A stretch of 57,837 bases of DNA from Eubacterium sp. (GTDB lineage Bacteria; Bacillota; Clostridia; Oscillospirales; Acutalibacteraceae), in contig JAFLRY010000007.1 of the NCBI GenBank assembly GCA_022511205.1, positions 1 to 57,837 of the forward strand, in the 5' to 3' direction. The first letter of the stretch is position 1; each line of letters begins with the position of its first letter. The translations under genes and the position numbers were made by a program. This document shows positions 40,661-49,224 of the stretch, piece after piece. Below the pieces are notes generated by a model. It was not told the DNA's origin. It saw only the letters and a program-made list of their open reading frames with translations, and ran no database searches.

Positions 40661-41356
40661 TTAAACGTATTCCCGCATCATTTCCGTGCGGATTTTTTTG
40701 ATGATCCTTTTTTCAAGCCTTGAAATATAGCTTTGAGAAATGCCCATTAAATCGGCAAGCTGTTTTTGCGTATGCTCCGTCTCACCCATTATTCCGAAGC
40801 GCATCTTCATCAGCTCCTTTTCCTTATCGGAAAGGGAGTTTATTATTTTCAGCAGAAGCTTTTTTTCGTCACTGTATTCGATATCAACGGATATCTCGTC
40901 AGGCTCACTGCCGAGAACGTCCCGCAAAGTAAGCTCGTTGCCGTCCCAATCAATGCTGAGGGGATCGTCAAAGCTCATTTCAAATTTTGCGTTATTCACC
41001 TTGCGTAGATGCATAAGTATCTCGTTTTCAATACAGCGTGAAGCATAGGTGGCGAATTTTATATTCTTATCGGGATCAAAGGTTTTTACTGCCTTCATAA
41101 GCCCGATCGTGCCGATTGATACGAGATCCTCAGTTGAGGTAACGCAACCGTCAAACTTTTTCGCAATATAAACCACAAGCCTTAAATTGTGAGTTATTAG
41201 AAGCTCCCTGTGGCGTTCGTCGCCGTTTCTAAGCTCGTTCATAACCGTTTCCTCTTCCTCCTTTGTTAAGGGCGGAGGAAGCGTTTCAGGGCCGTTTATG
41301 TAAAAGCATTCTTTTTTGAAAAGTCTTAATATAATTTGTTTTATCTTATCAAACAT
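40661..41356 (-). CDS. sigE: Sporulation sigma factor SigE (pro-sigma-E)
   Basis: A 231-residue sigma-70 factor that directs early mother-cell gene expression during sporulation. The N-terminal 20-25 residues ([19 protein letters not shown]) form the membrane-associated pro-sequence removed by SpoIIGA. Region 2 has [21 protein letters not shown] and [19 protein letters not shown]; region 4 has [21 protein letters not shown]. The gene begins 9 bp after spoIIGA, the conserved partner. The usual third gene sigG is absent here: the next minus-strand stretch ends and DUF378 is convergent. Confidence 0.97.
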   Translation of the reverse strand: MFDKIKQIILRLFKKECFYINGPETLPPPLTKEEEETVMNELRNGDERHRELLITHNLRLVVYIAKKFDGCVTSTEDLVSIGTIGLMKAVKTFDPDKNIKFATYASRCIENEILMHLRKVNNAKFEMSFDDPLSIDWDGNELTLRDVLGSEPDEISVDIEYSDEKKLLLKIINSLSDKEKELMKMRFGIMGETEHTQKQLADLMGISQSYISRLEKRIIKKIRTEMMREYV

Positions 41357-41365
41357 AGTTCAACC

Positions 41366-42163
41366 TCAAACGTTTAAAATTTTCGGATTTAAAATTCCCT
41401 GATACTCCCCTTTTTTCACGTTATCACTTATCGCGATATATACTTCCTCCACCGCCACGCTTCCGAAGGACGAGCTGATCTCCACCTTATCGGGCCTGAA
41501 GGCTGAAAGCACCCCCTCCCCGCCTATGGTTGAAAAAGGTATGAGCCTTTGACATTCACAATTTTCAAAAAGCTTTTTGTCCGCCACGATTACGGGATAA
41601 TTTGAAAAGGGCTCTTTAAGATTATTTCCGCTGTCCGCAAAGGCGAAAAAGCGCACCTCGTTTCCGTTTTTAAACACCGTTACGCTGTAAAGCTCCTTAA
41701 CGGCGGTTTTATTATTATATATCCTTATTATTATTGCGGATATGATATAAGCAACCAGCGCCGTTATCAAAAGCAGTTTAGCGGAGACGTTGAAATAGAC
41801 CGTAGAATTATTGATCACTATGCCCTTCGGCTTAAATATCAGCCACAGGCCCACGATTATGCCAACGAAAAGGAAATTGACGAAGAAGAAAATGGCGGTT
41901 TCTTTTATGTAAGCTTTTATTCCCTTGAATTTAAAAGCTACTAAAATCATTATAAATGCGGCGGCAAGCTTGCCGATAAAGGACAGCGCAAAGCTGAGAT
42001 CGTCAATTAAAATTATCAGCGAATACGTTCCGCCTATGAACGATGCCGCAACGAGCCGCCAAATTTTTTCGCTTCTTTTCGAAAGCTTAGCGGTAACGAG
42101 CAACAGAAAAAAGGTTATAAAAAAATTAACGATAAACAGCACGTCAACGTATATCACAGTCAC
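41366..42163 (-). CDS. spoIIGA: Sigma-E processing peptidase SpoIIGA
   Basis: A 265-residue membrane aspartic protease that cleaves pro-sigma-E after a forespore signal. Five N-terminal membrane segments (within residues 1-150) start with IYVDVLFIVNFFITFFLLL. The cytoplasmic protease domain has the catalytic Asp motif FADSGNNLKEP. The C-terminal part ends with YQGILNPKIL, as in the family. The start is GTG 42163 behind GGTGATGATCT. It is directly followed by sigE. Confidence 0.96.
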   Translation of the reverse strand: MTVIYVDVLFIVNFFITFFLLLVTAKLSKRSEKIWRLVAASFIGGTYSLIILIDDLSFALSFIGKLAAAFIMILVAFKFKGIKAYIKETAIFFFVNFLFVGIIVGLWLIFKPKGIVINNSTVYFNVSAKLLLITALVAYIISAIIIRIYNNKTAVKELYSVTVFKNGNEVRFFAFADSGNNLKEPFSNYPVIVADKKLFENCECQRLIPFSTIGGEGVLSAFRPDKVEISSSFGSVAVEEVYIAISDNVKKGEYQGILNPKILNV

Positions 42164-42183
42164 AGATCATCACCGCCGAATTT

Positions 42184-42216
42184 ATTTTACTCCTATAAAA
42201 ATAAATATTATGTCAA
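42184..42216 (-). promoter_or_regulatory. Possible long-spacer promoter of spoIIGA-sigE
   Basis: Minus strand: TTGACA (42211-42216), 21-bp spacer, TAAAAT (42184-42189). In Bacillus subtilis the spoIIG promoter is a sigma-A promoter with an abnormally long 22-bp spacer that needs Spo0A. No exact Spo0A box (TGTCGAA) was found next to it, so this stays a candidate. Confidence 0.4.
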
Positions 42217-42243
42217 AACAAAGCGCACTTAAAAATGATGATG

Positions 42244-42273
42244 TTGACAGCATTCGAGTTAAAATATTATAAT
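42244..42273 (+). promoter_or_regulatory. Promoter of the ECF sigma operon
   Basis: -35 TTGACA (42244-42249), 18-bp spacer, -10 TATAAT (42268-42273). It is of housekeeping type, 37 bp ahead of the ATG. Confidence 0.75.
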
Positions 42274-42309
42274 TTGACATATGTACATTGTGTGAACCGG
42301 AGGAAACGA

Positions 42310-42861
42310 ATGTTACCTTTTTTAGAAATAATCTCGGATATAGAAATACGAGACAGAGTTGAGGAGCTTTATTACGAGCACCGCAAACTGCTCTGCAAAA
42401 TAGCGAAAAACTATGTTCACGATGAAGATCTTGCAGAGGATGCAGTGCAGGAAACGTTCGTTTACATAGCGGAAAAATGTGAAACTCTTGATCTTTCAAA
42501 TGATAAAAAGGTAAAAGGGTTACTTGCCACGGTAACTCAGGGCAACGCCATTAAGCTGTTTAATAAAAATGTCAAAAACGATGATCTCACTACAAATATT
42601 ATCATGCTTGAAAAATTCGATGATGATTCATCTGAGGATGAATACTTTAACAAATTTTCCGTTGGGATCCTGCAAAGAGCAATAGATTCCCTTGATGATA
42701 AATACAAAATACCCCTTTATCTACATAAGATTTACGAAGTGCATTATAAGGAGATCGCTGAGATCCTTGGCATAACTGAGGTATCGGCGAGACAGCGGGT
42801 TCACGTAGCAAAAAAGCTGATAAAGGAGAAGGCCGAAAAGGAGGTAGTAATCTATGAATGA
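42310..42861 (+). CDS. ECF-type RNA polymerase sigma factor
   Basis: A 183-residue sigma factor with only regions 2 and 4. Region 2 includes YYEHRKLLCKIAKNYVHDEDLAEDAVQETF, and region 4 includes YEVHYKEIAEILGITEVSARQRVHVAKKLI. ATG 42310 follows CGGAGGAAACGA, the only good ribosome site; an in-frame start at 42235 would include the promoter. It overlaps by 8 bp the next gene, a membrane protein of DUF4367 type, the common anti-sigma arrangement in Clostridia. Target promoters are not obvious from the sequence. Confidence 0.9.
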   Translation: MLPFLEIISDIEIRDRVEELYYEHRKLLCKIAKNYVHDEDLAEDAVQETFVYIAEKCETLDLSNDKKVKGLLATVTQGNAIKLFNKNVKNDDLTTNIIMLEKFDDDSSEDEYFNKFSVGILQRAIDSLDDKYKIPLYLHKIYEVHYKEIAEILGITEVSARQRVHVAKKLIKEKAEKEVVIYE

Positions 42862-43480
42862 TACCCTCTTGGAAGCCTGCCTGTTATCTCAGGAGGAATG
42901 GATCAATTCTTTTCTGCCGGTGGAAGAGCATATTTTCAGCCGGCGGCACGAAAGAAAAATGAAAGCGCTGTTTTCGAAAATAAGGAATAATAAATATCAC
43001 AAACTGACTAAAAATGCCGTAAGAATGATTATTATCGCGGCGATCATACTTTCCCTTGCGATCACCGCCTTTGCCATTGAAGCAATTAAAGCGTATAGAG
43101 CTTATAATGTTAGTGTGGGGACGGTATATAGCGCAACTAATAGAGATAAGGCAAATACTAACGAAAACTTAAATATTGGATACATCCCCGACGGTTATTA
43201 TTTGGTTAAAGATATAACTTTACCAAAAGCTATCGCTAAAGAATATAAAGCAGTAAATGGCAATAAAATCATATTAGAAAAATACATGTTAACTAGCGAA
43301 TCCATACTTGATACGGAAAAATATCCATACGAAGAAATTTATGAAAATAATATAAAGTATATCTACTATAGTTATGATAATTATAGGTGTATCATTTGGG
43401 TTAAAGATAAGTATAAATACAATATTACAAGTATGATATCCAAAGATGAACTGTTGCTTATAGCATTTTCAACAAGTTAA
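42854..43480 (+). CDS. DUF4367-like single-pass membrane protein, candidate anti-sigma factor
   Basis: A 208-residue protein. A cytoplasmic N-terminal part (1-55) leads to a membrane helix (AVRMIIIAAIILSLAITAFAI, about 56-77). The extracellular domain has YIPDGYYLVKD followed by EEIYENNIKYIYYSYDNYRCIIW, the DUF4367 pattern. The ATG is inside the end of the sigma gene with an AAAGGAGGTAGTAATCT site. The N-terminal part should bind the sigma factor; this is inferred from arrangement. The second half is visibly more AT-rich than the first, so the outer domain may evolve fast or have been exchanged. Confidence 0.8.
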   Translation: MNDTLLEACLLSQEEWINSFLPVEEHIFSRRHERKMKALFSKIRNNKYHKLTKNAVRMIIIAAIILSLAITAFAIEAIKAYRAYNVSVGTVYSATNRDKANTNENLNIGYIPDGYYLVKDITLPKAIAKEYKAVNGNKIILEKYMLTSESILDTEKYPYEEIYENNIKYIYYSYDNYRCIIWVKDKYKYNITSMISKDELLLIAFSTS

Positions 43481-43533
43481 TACAACATATTTTGTATAAA
43501 AAAACAAAATTTCGACAATTTTCATAACAAAAG

Positions 43534-43566
43534 CCTCCTTTAGATAATTTAGTATATGAAAGGAGG
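43534..43566 (+). promoter_or_regulatory. Hairpin that hides the ribosome site of the small exported protein
   Basis: CCTCCTTT (43534-43541) is perfectly complementary to AAAGGAGG (43559-43566), the ribosome site of the gene starting at 43573; the loop is 17 nt. The upstream arm copies the anti-Shine-Dalgarno end of 16S rRNA. Confidence 0.6.
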
Positions 43567-43572
43567 GAAGAT

Positions 43573-43995
43573 ATGAAAAGAATAAGGATCACTAAAAGAC
43601 TGTTAGGAATTGTTTTAGCAATTTTGATCTTATTTTCAGCATTTTCTGTTATTGCTTGTGAAACTGTAAAGGCTGAGGATAACGAGTATGAGATCATGCC
43701 TTGCTTTACAACAATCATGTCTGAAACATATGATATTCAGATAAACGGGTTAAAGGCGACTCTTACAGCATCTCTAATACCAAAGTATACAACAACGTTG
43801 CAAATCACTCTTGAACTACAAAAGTATACAAGCGGTAGTTGGAAAACGGATAAGACGTGGATAGCTACAGCTTACGATGATTATTTAATCACAGATGGCT
43901 CAAAGCTGATAAACGTATTTGCAGACTACAGACTTAAAGTGACCTTTAAAGCAGATCAGGAGACATCCGTTCGATACAGATATCCTTCTGACTAA
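43573..43995 (+). CDS. Small exported protein of unknown function
   Basis: A 140-residue protein with a long signal (KRLLGIVLAILILFSAFSVIACETVKAED). The Cys in VIACE might serve as a lipobox but lacks the usual small residue pattern, so secretion after AEA-type cleavage is equally likely. The mature part is a beta-sandwich-like domain with repeated TxT strands (LKATLTASLIP, LQITLELQKYTSG) and ends in basic/aromatic RYRYPSD. I do not recognise the family with certainty. It is 92 bp after the DUF4367 gene with an AAAGGAGGGAAGAT site, so it is probably the third gene of the ECF operon, or a target of it. Confidence 0.7.
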   Translation: MKRIRITKRLLGIVLAILILFSAFSVIACETVKAEDNEYEIMPCFTTIMSETYDIQINGLKATLTASLIPKYTTTLQITLELQKYTSGSWKTDKTWIATAYDDYLITDGSKLINVFADYRLKVTFKADQETSVRYRYPSD

Positions 43996-44136
43996 GAGCC
44001 TCATTTAAATTTCGGGCATCTGCTTTCTCCGCGGTTTTCATCTACAATACAATATCGGATAGTGAGAAATCAGAAATACCATGCTTAGATATTTAAAGGT
44101 ACATAGGCGGCAAAATGTACTTAACAGGCAAAAAAG

Positions 44137-44168
44137 GGCGGCAACGCGAAAGCGCTGCCGCCTGATTT
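44137..44168. terminator. Bidirectional terminator between the exported protein and cyclophilin
   Basis: Stem GGCGGCA-ACGC with GCGC-TGCCGCC (44137-44162), 4-nt loop, then TGATTTTTTA on plus and CCCTTTTTTGCC-type T-run on minus. Confidence 0.88.
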
Positions 44169-44175
44169 TTTATAT

Positions 44176-44760
44176 TTACTCGGTTATTTCGATCGTTTCA
44201 ATTACAACGTCATAAACAGGCTTATCGCCCATACCGCACTTAACGTCCGCAATAGCATCGAGAACGTCTGCGCCGTCAGTAAGCTGACCGAAAACGGTGT
44301 GGTGGAAATCGAGCCACGGCGTTCCGCCGACCTTCTTGTAATTGTCGATTACCTCCTGCGGATAGCCCCTGTCCTTAAGCTGCTCCATTTGCCCTAAAAG
44401 GCTTTCGGGAACGCTTTTTGCCTGAACGATGAAAAACTGACTGCCGTTGGTGTTTGGACCTGCGTTCGCCATTGAGAGCGCGCCGTAATAGTTGCGCGCG
44501 TCAATGGAAAATTCATCCTCAAAGCTGTGGCCGTAAATGGATTCACCGCCTGCGCCCGTACCTGTGGGATCGCCGCCCTGGATCATAAAATCTTTGATTA
44601 CACGGTGAAAGATAAGCCCGTTATAGTATCCCTCTTTCGCGTGGGTGGTGAAGCTTTCAACTGCTTTTGGCGCAACCTCCGGGAAAAGCACGAAGCTCAT
44701 ATCTCCCCTGTTGGTCTTAATCGTTGCCTTAATTCCGTCTTTCATTTCAAGCTGATTCAT
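44176..44760 (-). CDS. Peptidyl-prolyl cis-trans isomerase (cyclophilin)
   Basis: A 194-residue cytoplasmic cyclophilin that speeds proline isomerisation during folding. Motifs are [19 protein letters not shown] (with the active-site Arg), [28 protein letters not shown] and [14 protein letters not shown]. Compared with minimal family members it has an insertion (about 120-150, [20 protein letters not shown]). There is no signal peptide. ATG 44760 shares its A with the stop of the GH2 gene, so it is translationally coupled and last in the operon. Confidence 0.94.
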   Translation of the reverse strand: MNQLEMKDGIKATIKTNRGDMSFVLFPEVAPKAVESFTTHAKEGYYNGLIFHRVIKDFMIQGGDPTGTGAGGESIYGHSFEDEFSIDARNYYGALSMANAGPNTNGSQFFIVQAKSVPESLLGQMEQLKDRGYPQEVIDNYKKVGGTPWLDFHHTVFGQLTDGADVLDAIADVKCGMGDKPVYDVVIETIEITE

Positions 44761-46457
44761 TAATATTTTACCTTTCTGTTGATTTCTTTTATGGTTTCCT
44801 CGTCAAATTTAACAACCTTGCGGTCGTATGTAAGAATACCGTTGAGCTCATCCTCAACGTCCGTAACCTGCGTGTAAACGGTTGCGGAAAGTCCGTCCTT
44901 TATCTGAGGAATGATCGTCTTTTCAAAGGTTCGCTTATACGCCTTCGTTAAGCTTTCCTTGCTCTTGTAGATTTTATAGCCGAACAGCTTATCGTTGAAG
45001 GTATGCCCTTCCACCTTCATTGAATAACCGCCGAATTCGGAAAGAACGTAGGGTCTGTCCCCCGCCTTAACTACGATGGGCGTGAAATAGATATGCTTTG
45101 AGATAACGTCTGAATGTCCTCTGTCGTGCCAGCCGGAGGTGGAGTCAACCGTTCTTGAGGGATCAAGCTTTTTGAGCATATCATATGCGATTTTGGAATC
45201 GAACTGTCCCCAGCCCTCGTTAAAAGGAACCCAAAGAGCGATACAGGGGCAGTTGTAGAGATGATCTACCATTTCCTTAAGCTCTTCGTAGTAGAGGTCT
45301 CTCGCCTCTTTATCAGTCCTATGGAAAGTCTTATAATTCGTATCATCAAGATTTATTCCGATAAAGGGCCAAACGGAGATTTCAAGGCCGTACTTGCCGC
45401 CGCCGTTTACCATATCCTGCCAAACGAGGATACCGTTAACGTCACAGTAATGATACCAGAGAAGCGGCTCGATCTTAATATGCTTACGAAGCATATTGAA
45501 GCCCAGCTCCTTCATCTTTTTAACGTCATACTCCATTGCCTGATTGCTTGGCGGGGTCAGGAAGCCGTCGGGATAATAGCCCTGATCGAGAAGTCCGTTG
45601 TGGAAATAGGGCTTATTATTGAGGAACAGGCGCTTGATCCCGTTTTCATCAGTACCCACCGAGAATTTACGCATACCGAAATATGACTTGATAACTTCTC
45701 CGCAGGCTTGGAATCTAACAGTATATAAAAACGGATCTTCGGGCGACCACGCCTTAAAATCTGGCAGCTTGACCGTTTTTTCAGTAGTTTGAACGATCAG
45801 CTCATCGCCGCAGTAAATTGAAGTGATCACGTCATTCGTTCCGAAAAACTCGAAGTTTACCTGCTCTTTATCGTAATCGGGAGTTATTTTAACCTTTTCA
45901 AGGAAAACCTCGGGCGTGCTTTCAAGCCAAACAGTCTGCCAAATACCGCTTTGGGGGCTGTACCAAATACCGCCGCGATTGAATTTCTGCTTGCCTCTTG
46001 AATATTCGTTCGTATCCGAATAGTCCTTTACGGTAACGTTGAGAACGTTTTCGCCCTCAGTGATATGCTCCGTAAGCTCGATAGTAAAGGGAGTGTATCC
46101 GCCCCTGTGCGCGCCAACCTCAAAACCGTTTAAATAAACGGTGGCGATCTGGTCAACCGCTCCGAAATGAATGAAAACTCTGCCCTTATTAAAGCCCTCG
46201 GGCAGCTCAAATCTCTTTTCGTAATGGAGAAATTCATCGGGTGAAAGCACCCTGTTTACTCCTGAGAGCGGACATTCGGGAGAGAACGGAACGGTGATAT
46301 CGTATGAAAAGCTTTCAGGCAGAATATTACTGTTTGTAAATTCGCATTTCCAGCTTCCGTTTAGATTCAAATAGCTGTCTCTCACAAATTGCGGGCGCGG
46401 ATATTCGCTTAAAGGACAAGCCTTATCAAGCGCCTCGCCGTACTTCGTCAATAGCAT
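44760..46457 (-). CDS. Glycoside hydrolase family 2 (beta-galactosidase/glucuronidase type)
   Basis: A 565-residue cytoplasmic enzyme. The sugar-binding jelly roll (20-180) has [20 protein letters not shown] and [10 protein letters not shown]. An Ig-like domain (180-260) and a TIM barrel (260-560) follow. The acid/base Glu is in [12 protein letters not shown] and the nucleophile Glu in [10 protein letters not shown]. It lacks later domains of E. coli LacZ and is shorter than typical (over 600). I chose ATG 46457 (GGAGGGG 5 nt upstream) over an earlier start at 46478. Substrate could be beta-galactoside, beta-glucuronide or beta-mannoside. It follows a leucine operon without functional link. 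Confidence 0.92.
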   Translation of the reverse strand: MLLTKYGEALDKACPLSEYPRPQFVRDSYLNLNGSWKCEFTNSNILPESFSYDITVPFSPECPLSGVNRVLSPDEFLHYEKRFELPEGFNKGRVFIHFGAVDQIATVYLNGFEVGAHRGGYTPFTIELTEHITEGENVLNVTVKDYSDTNEYSRGKQKFNRGGIWYSPQSGIWQTVWLESTPEVFLEKVKITPDYDKEQVNFEFFGTNDVITSIYCGDELIVQTTEKTVKLPDFKAWSPEDPFLYTVRFQACGEVIKSYFGMRKFSVGTDENGIKRLFLNNKPYFHNGLLDQGYYPDGFLTPPSNQAMEYDVKKMKELGFNMLRKHIKIEPLLWYHYCDVNGILVWQDMVNGGGKYGLEISVWPFIGINLDDTNYKTFHRTDKEARDLYYEELKEMVDHLYNCPCIALWVPFNEGWGQFDSKIAYDMLKKLDPSRTVDSTSGWHDRGHSDVISKHIYFTPIVVKAGDRPYVLSEFGGYSMKVEGHTFNDKLFGYKIYKSKESLTKAYKRTFEKTIIPQIKDGLSATVYTQVTDVEDELNGILTYDRKVVKFDEETIKEINRKVKY

Positions 46458-46493
46458 TTTTACCCCTCCAAATGCCAAATTAAGCTGATTTAT

Positions 46494-46898
46494 TTACTCA
46501 AAATAATAGTCAATATCGTTATCGTTGCACCAGCGAGCGATCCTTACTGTTGCATACTCGTTCTGGAACTGCTCAAAGCCCTCTTTAAATTCGGGATAGG
46601 CATTGTAATATTTCCAAAACGCTTCAATAAACTCCTCGCCCTTGAGCGGGTGGAGTTCGTTGCTGAGCTTTGCGCTGCACTTGGCATTAACAAAGCTGCG
46701 CATTATTTCTTCGTTGCTTATGGAAAGGAACGGAATATAGCCGAGAGATTCATAATATTCTTTTTTTATGTTTTCGTCATCAACATCGGCATTAATATCG
46801 CTTATGCTTTCCACCGTATAGGTTTTAAAGGAAAACCAGTATTCAGACGCACCGAGACCGCACTTATTCTTCAGCTCGGAATTGATGATCAGTTTCAT
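46494..46898 (-). CDS. Hypothetical protein, 134 residues
   Basis: A small cytoplasmic protein, mildly acidic, with many aromatic residues. It reads LGASEYWFSFKTYTVESISDI early on, then a helical part FIEAFWKYYNAYPEFKEGFEQ, and ends with ARWCNDNDIDYYFE. No signal peptide or membrane helix is seen. It vaguely resembles UPF0158-type proteins in its C-terminal WCxxNxI-like end, but I cannot assign it. ATG 46898 follows AGGGGTAAAAAAGCT. It sits between leuD and the GH2 gene in the same operon. Confidence 0.65.
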   Translation of the reverse strand: MKLIINSELKNKCGLGASEYWFSFKTYTVESISDINADVDDENIKKEYYESLGYIPFLSISNEEIMRSFVNAKCSAKLSNELHPLKGEEFIEAFWKYYNAYPEFKEGFEQFQNEYATVRIARWCNDNDIDYYFE

Positions 46899-46922
46899 AG
46901 CTTTTTTACCCCTAACAAATTT

Positions 46923-47402
46923 TTAGCCGATGGACTTTAAAAGTCCGCCCTTAGAAATGATGTTCTGAATGAATTCCGGGAAAGGCTGAGCCTTATAGCT
47001 TTTGCCTGTTGTGATATTGGTGATAACGCCGCTGTCGAAATCGACCTCTACCTCGTCGCCCTCTTTGATATCTCTTGCCGCCTCGTCACATTCAAGGATC
47101 GCAAGGCCGATATTGATCGCGTTTCTGTAGAAAATGCGCGCGAAGGTGGAAGCGATCACGCAGGAAATGCCGCTTGCCTTGATGGCTATGGGCGCGTGCT
47201 CACGGGAAGAGCCGCAGCCGAAATTAGCCTCCGCGACCATAATGTCGCCCGGCTTTACCTTGTTGACGAATTCCTTATCAATATCCTCCATACAGTGGGA
47301 GGCAAGCCAAGCTTCGTCGCTCTTATTAAGATAGCGAGCGGGAATGATAACGTCCGTATCGATATTATTTCCGAATTTATGTACAGTTCCTTTTGCTTGC
47401 AT
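46923..47402 (-). CDS. leuD: 3-isopropylmalate dehydratase small subunit
   Basis: A 159-residue swivel-domain subunit, which with LeuC isomerises 2- to 3-isopropylmalate in leucine synthesis. The hallmark [12 protein letters not shown] is intact, as is [16 protein letters not shown]. The short archaeal/clostridial form (about 160 residues) matches the homoaconitase-type LeuC next to it. ATG 47402 follows TAGGAGGTCAGTAATT, 18 bp after leuC. Confidence 0.96.
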   Translation of the reverse strand: MQAKGTVHKFGNNIDTDVIIPARYLNKSDEAWLASHCMEDIDKEFVNKVKPGDIMVAEANFGCGSSREHAPIAIKASGISCVIASTFARIFYRNAINIGLAILECDEAARDIKEGDEVEVDFDSGVITNITTGKSYKAQPFPEFIQNIISKGGLLKSIG

Positions 47403-47420
47403 AATTACTGACCTCCTAAC

Positions 47421-48680
47421 TTAAAGTGACGCGGGATCGGCGATATAGCCCTTAACGGCTGAAGCCGCCGCCACCGCGGGAGAAGCAAGATAGATCTCCG
47501 ATTCAACGTGGCCCATTCTGCCTACAAAGTTTCTGTTTGAGGTGGAAACTGCCCTTTCGCCCTTGGCGAGAATGCCCATATGACCGCCGAGACAGGGTCC
47601 GCAGGTGGGCGTAGAAACGATTGCGCCCGCCTCAACGAAGATCTCCGCAAGACCCTCTTTGATGCAGTCAAGATAGATTTTCTGCGTTGCGGGGATAACG
47701 ATAACACGAACGCCCTCGGCAACCTTCTTGCCCTTCAGAATTGAAGCGGCAATACGCATATCCTCCATTCTGCCGTTGGTGCAGGAGCCGATAACGACCT
47801 GATCGATCTTGATCTCCTCGATCTCATCGATCGTCTTGGTGTTTTCGGGAAGATGCGGGAACGCAACGGTGGGCTTAAGCGCGCTGAGGTCAACGGTTAT
47901 CTCGCTGTCATAAACGGCATCCTCATCCGCTTCAAACACCTTATATTCTCTGAGAGAACGTCCGTTAACGTACTCGAGAGTAACCTCGTCCACGGGGAAA
48001 ATACCGTTCTTAGCGCCGCACTCAATAGCCATATTTGAAATGCAGAGGCGGTCGTCCATAGAGAGATTTTTAATGCCGTCACCCGTAAATTCGAGGCTCT
48101 TATAGAGCGCGCCGTCAACTCCGATCTCACCGATAATATGCAAAATAACGTCCTTTCCGCTGATGAAGGGCGCTTTTTCGCCTGTAACTACGACCTTGAT
48201 AGCGCCGGGAACCTTGAACCAAGCCTTGCCCGTGATCATACCAGCCGCCATATCGGTTGAGCCAACGCCTGTGGAAAACGCGCCGAGAGCGCCATAAGTA
48301 CAGGTGTGGCTGTCCGCGCCGATAACGCAGTCGCCGCAGGTTACGATTCCTTTTTCGGGAAGAAGCGCGTGCTCGATACCCATATTGCCCACGTCATAGT
48401 AGTGGAGAATATCGTGTGCCTTAGCGAATTCACGTACCTGCTTGCAGTTTTCGGCGGACTGAATATCCTTATTCGGCGTAAAATGATCCATTACGAGGGA
48501 AATTCTCGTTTTGTCAAACACGGTATTCTTGCCGAATTTGTTCATTTCGTTAATGGCTACGGGCGAAGTAACGTCGTTACCCAGCACCATATCCAGATCA
48601 GCTTCGATAAGCTGCCCTGCCACTACGCTGTCAAGCCCCGCGTGAGCGGCAAGTATCTTTTGCGTCATTGTCATACCCAT
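47421..48680 (-). CDS. leuC: 3-isopropylmalate dehydratase large subunit
   Basis: A 419-residue aconitase-family subunit of the short, homoaconitase-like type. The [4Fe-4S] cysteines are in VIGSCTNGR and [25 protein letters not shown] and [11 protein letters not shown] complete the active site. I placed the start at ATG 48680, which has AGGTGAT upstream; GTG 48689 is part of that site. Partner leuD follows by 18 bp. leuA and leuB are not in the window. Confidence 0.96.
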   Translation of the reverse strand: MGMTMTQKILAAHAGLDSVVAGQLIEADLDMVLGNDVTSPVAINEMNKFGKNTVFDKTRISLVMDHFTPNKDIQSAENCKQVREFAKAHDILHYYDVGNMGIEHALLPEKGIVTCGDCVIGADSHTCTYGALGAFSTGVGSTDMAAGMITGKAWFKVPGAIKVVVTGEKAPFISGKDVILHIIGEIGVDGALYKSLEFTGDGIKNLSMDDRLCISNMAIECGAKNGIFPVDEVTLEYVNGRSLREYKVFEADEDAVYDSEITVDLSALKPTVAFPHLPENTKTIDEIEEIKIDQVVIGSCTNGRMEDMRIAASILKGKKVAEGVRVIVIPATQKIYLDCIKEGLAEIFVEAGAIVSTPTCGPCLGGHMGILAKGERAVSTSNRNFVGRMGHVESEIYLASPAVAAASAVKGYIADPASL

Positions 48681-48700
48681 ATTTATCACCTACTACCAAA

Positions 48701-49207
48701 TTATATATCTTCCGAGAAGGAATCAGCGCCGCGCTCAAGAGAAGTAACGCCCGTTCTTGCAAGCTCGATAATACCGAAATCAGAGATCACGTTGATGAAT
48801 TCGTCTATCTGATCGGGTCTTCCCGTAAGCTCGCAGGTTATGCTCTCAAGGGTAACGTCCATAATTCTCGCGCCGAAGCGTCTGTTTACCTCGATAAGCT
48901 TGTTTTTCTTCTCAATGCCCTTGGCGCTGACCTTGGCAAGAAGAAGCTCCGAGGAAACGGAATTTGAAAAATCGAGAACTGCTACTTTTTTAACGATCTC
49001 AAGCTTAAAGAGCTGCATTTCGATCTGGCGCACCATATCGCGCTCTGTTTCGGTAACGATCGTCATTCTGGAAAATGAGGGATCCTCCGTTTCGCTTACG
49101 GTGAGCGATTTAATATTATATCCTCTGCGGCTGAAAAGGCTTGCCACACGCTGAAGCACACCGCTCTGGTTATCAACGAGTACGGATAAGGTCAGTTTAT
49201 CTGCCAT
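48701..49207 (-). CDS. ilvN: Acetolactate synthase small (regulatory) subunit
   Basis: A 168-residue regulatory subunit giving valine feedback inhibition to IlvB. The N-terminal ACT domain reads LSVLVDNQSGVLQRVASLFSRRGYNIKSL; the C-terminal domain has VNRRFGARIMDVTLES and FGIIELARTGVTSLERG. The start is ATG 49207 (AGAGGAGAG 7 nt upstream); a longer reading to 49306 runs into ilvB. It lies 17 bp after ilvB and 20 bp before leuC. Confidence 0.95.
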   Translation of the reverse strand: MADKLTLSVLVDNQSGVLQRVASLFSRRGYNIKSLTVSETEDPSFSRMTIVTETERDMVRQIEMQLFKLEIVKKVAVLDFSNSVSSELLLAKVSAKGIEKKNKLIEVNRRFGARIMDVTLESITCELTGRPDQIDEFINVISDFGIIELARTGVTSLERGADSFSEDI

Positions 49208-49224
49208 TATGTAACTCTCCTCTC

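Noticed and set aside
45261-45686. 141-codon ORF antisense to the GH2 gene
   Set aside because: Lies wholly over the catalytic domain of GH2; no ribosome site.
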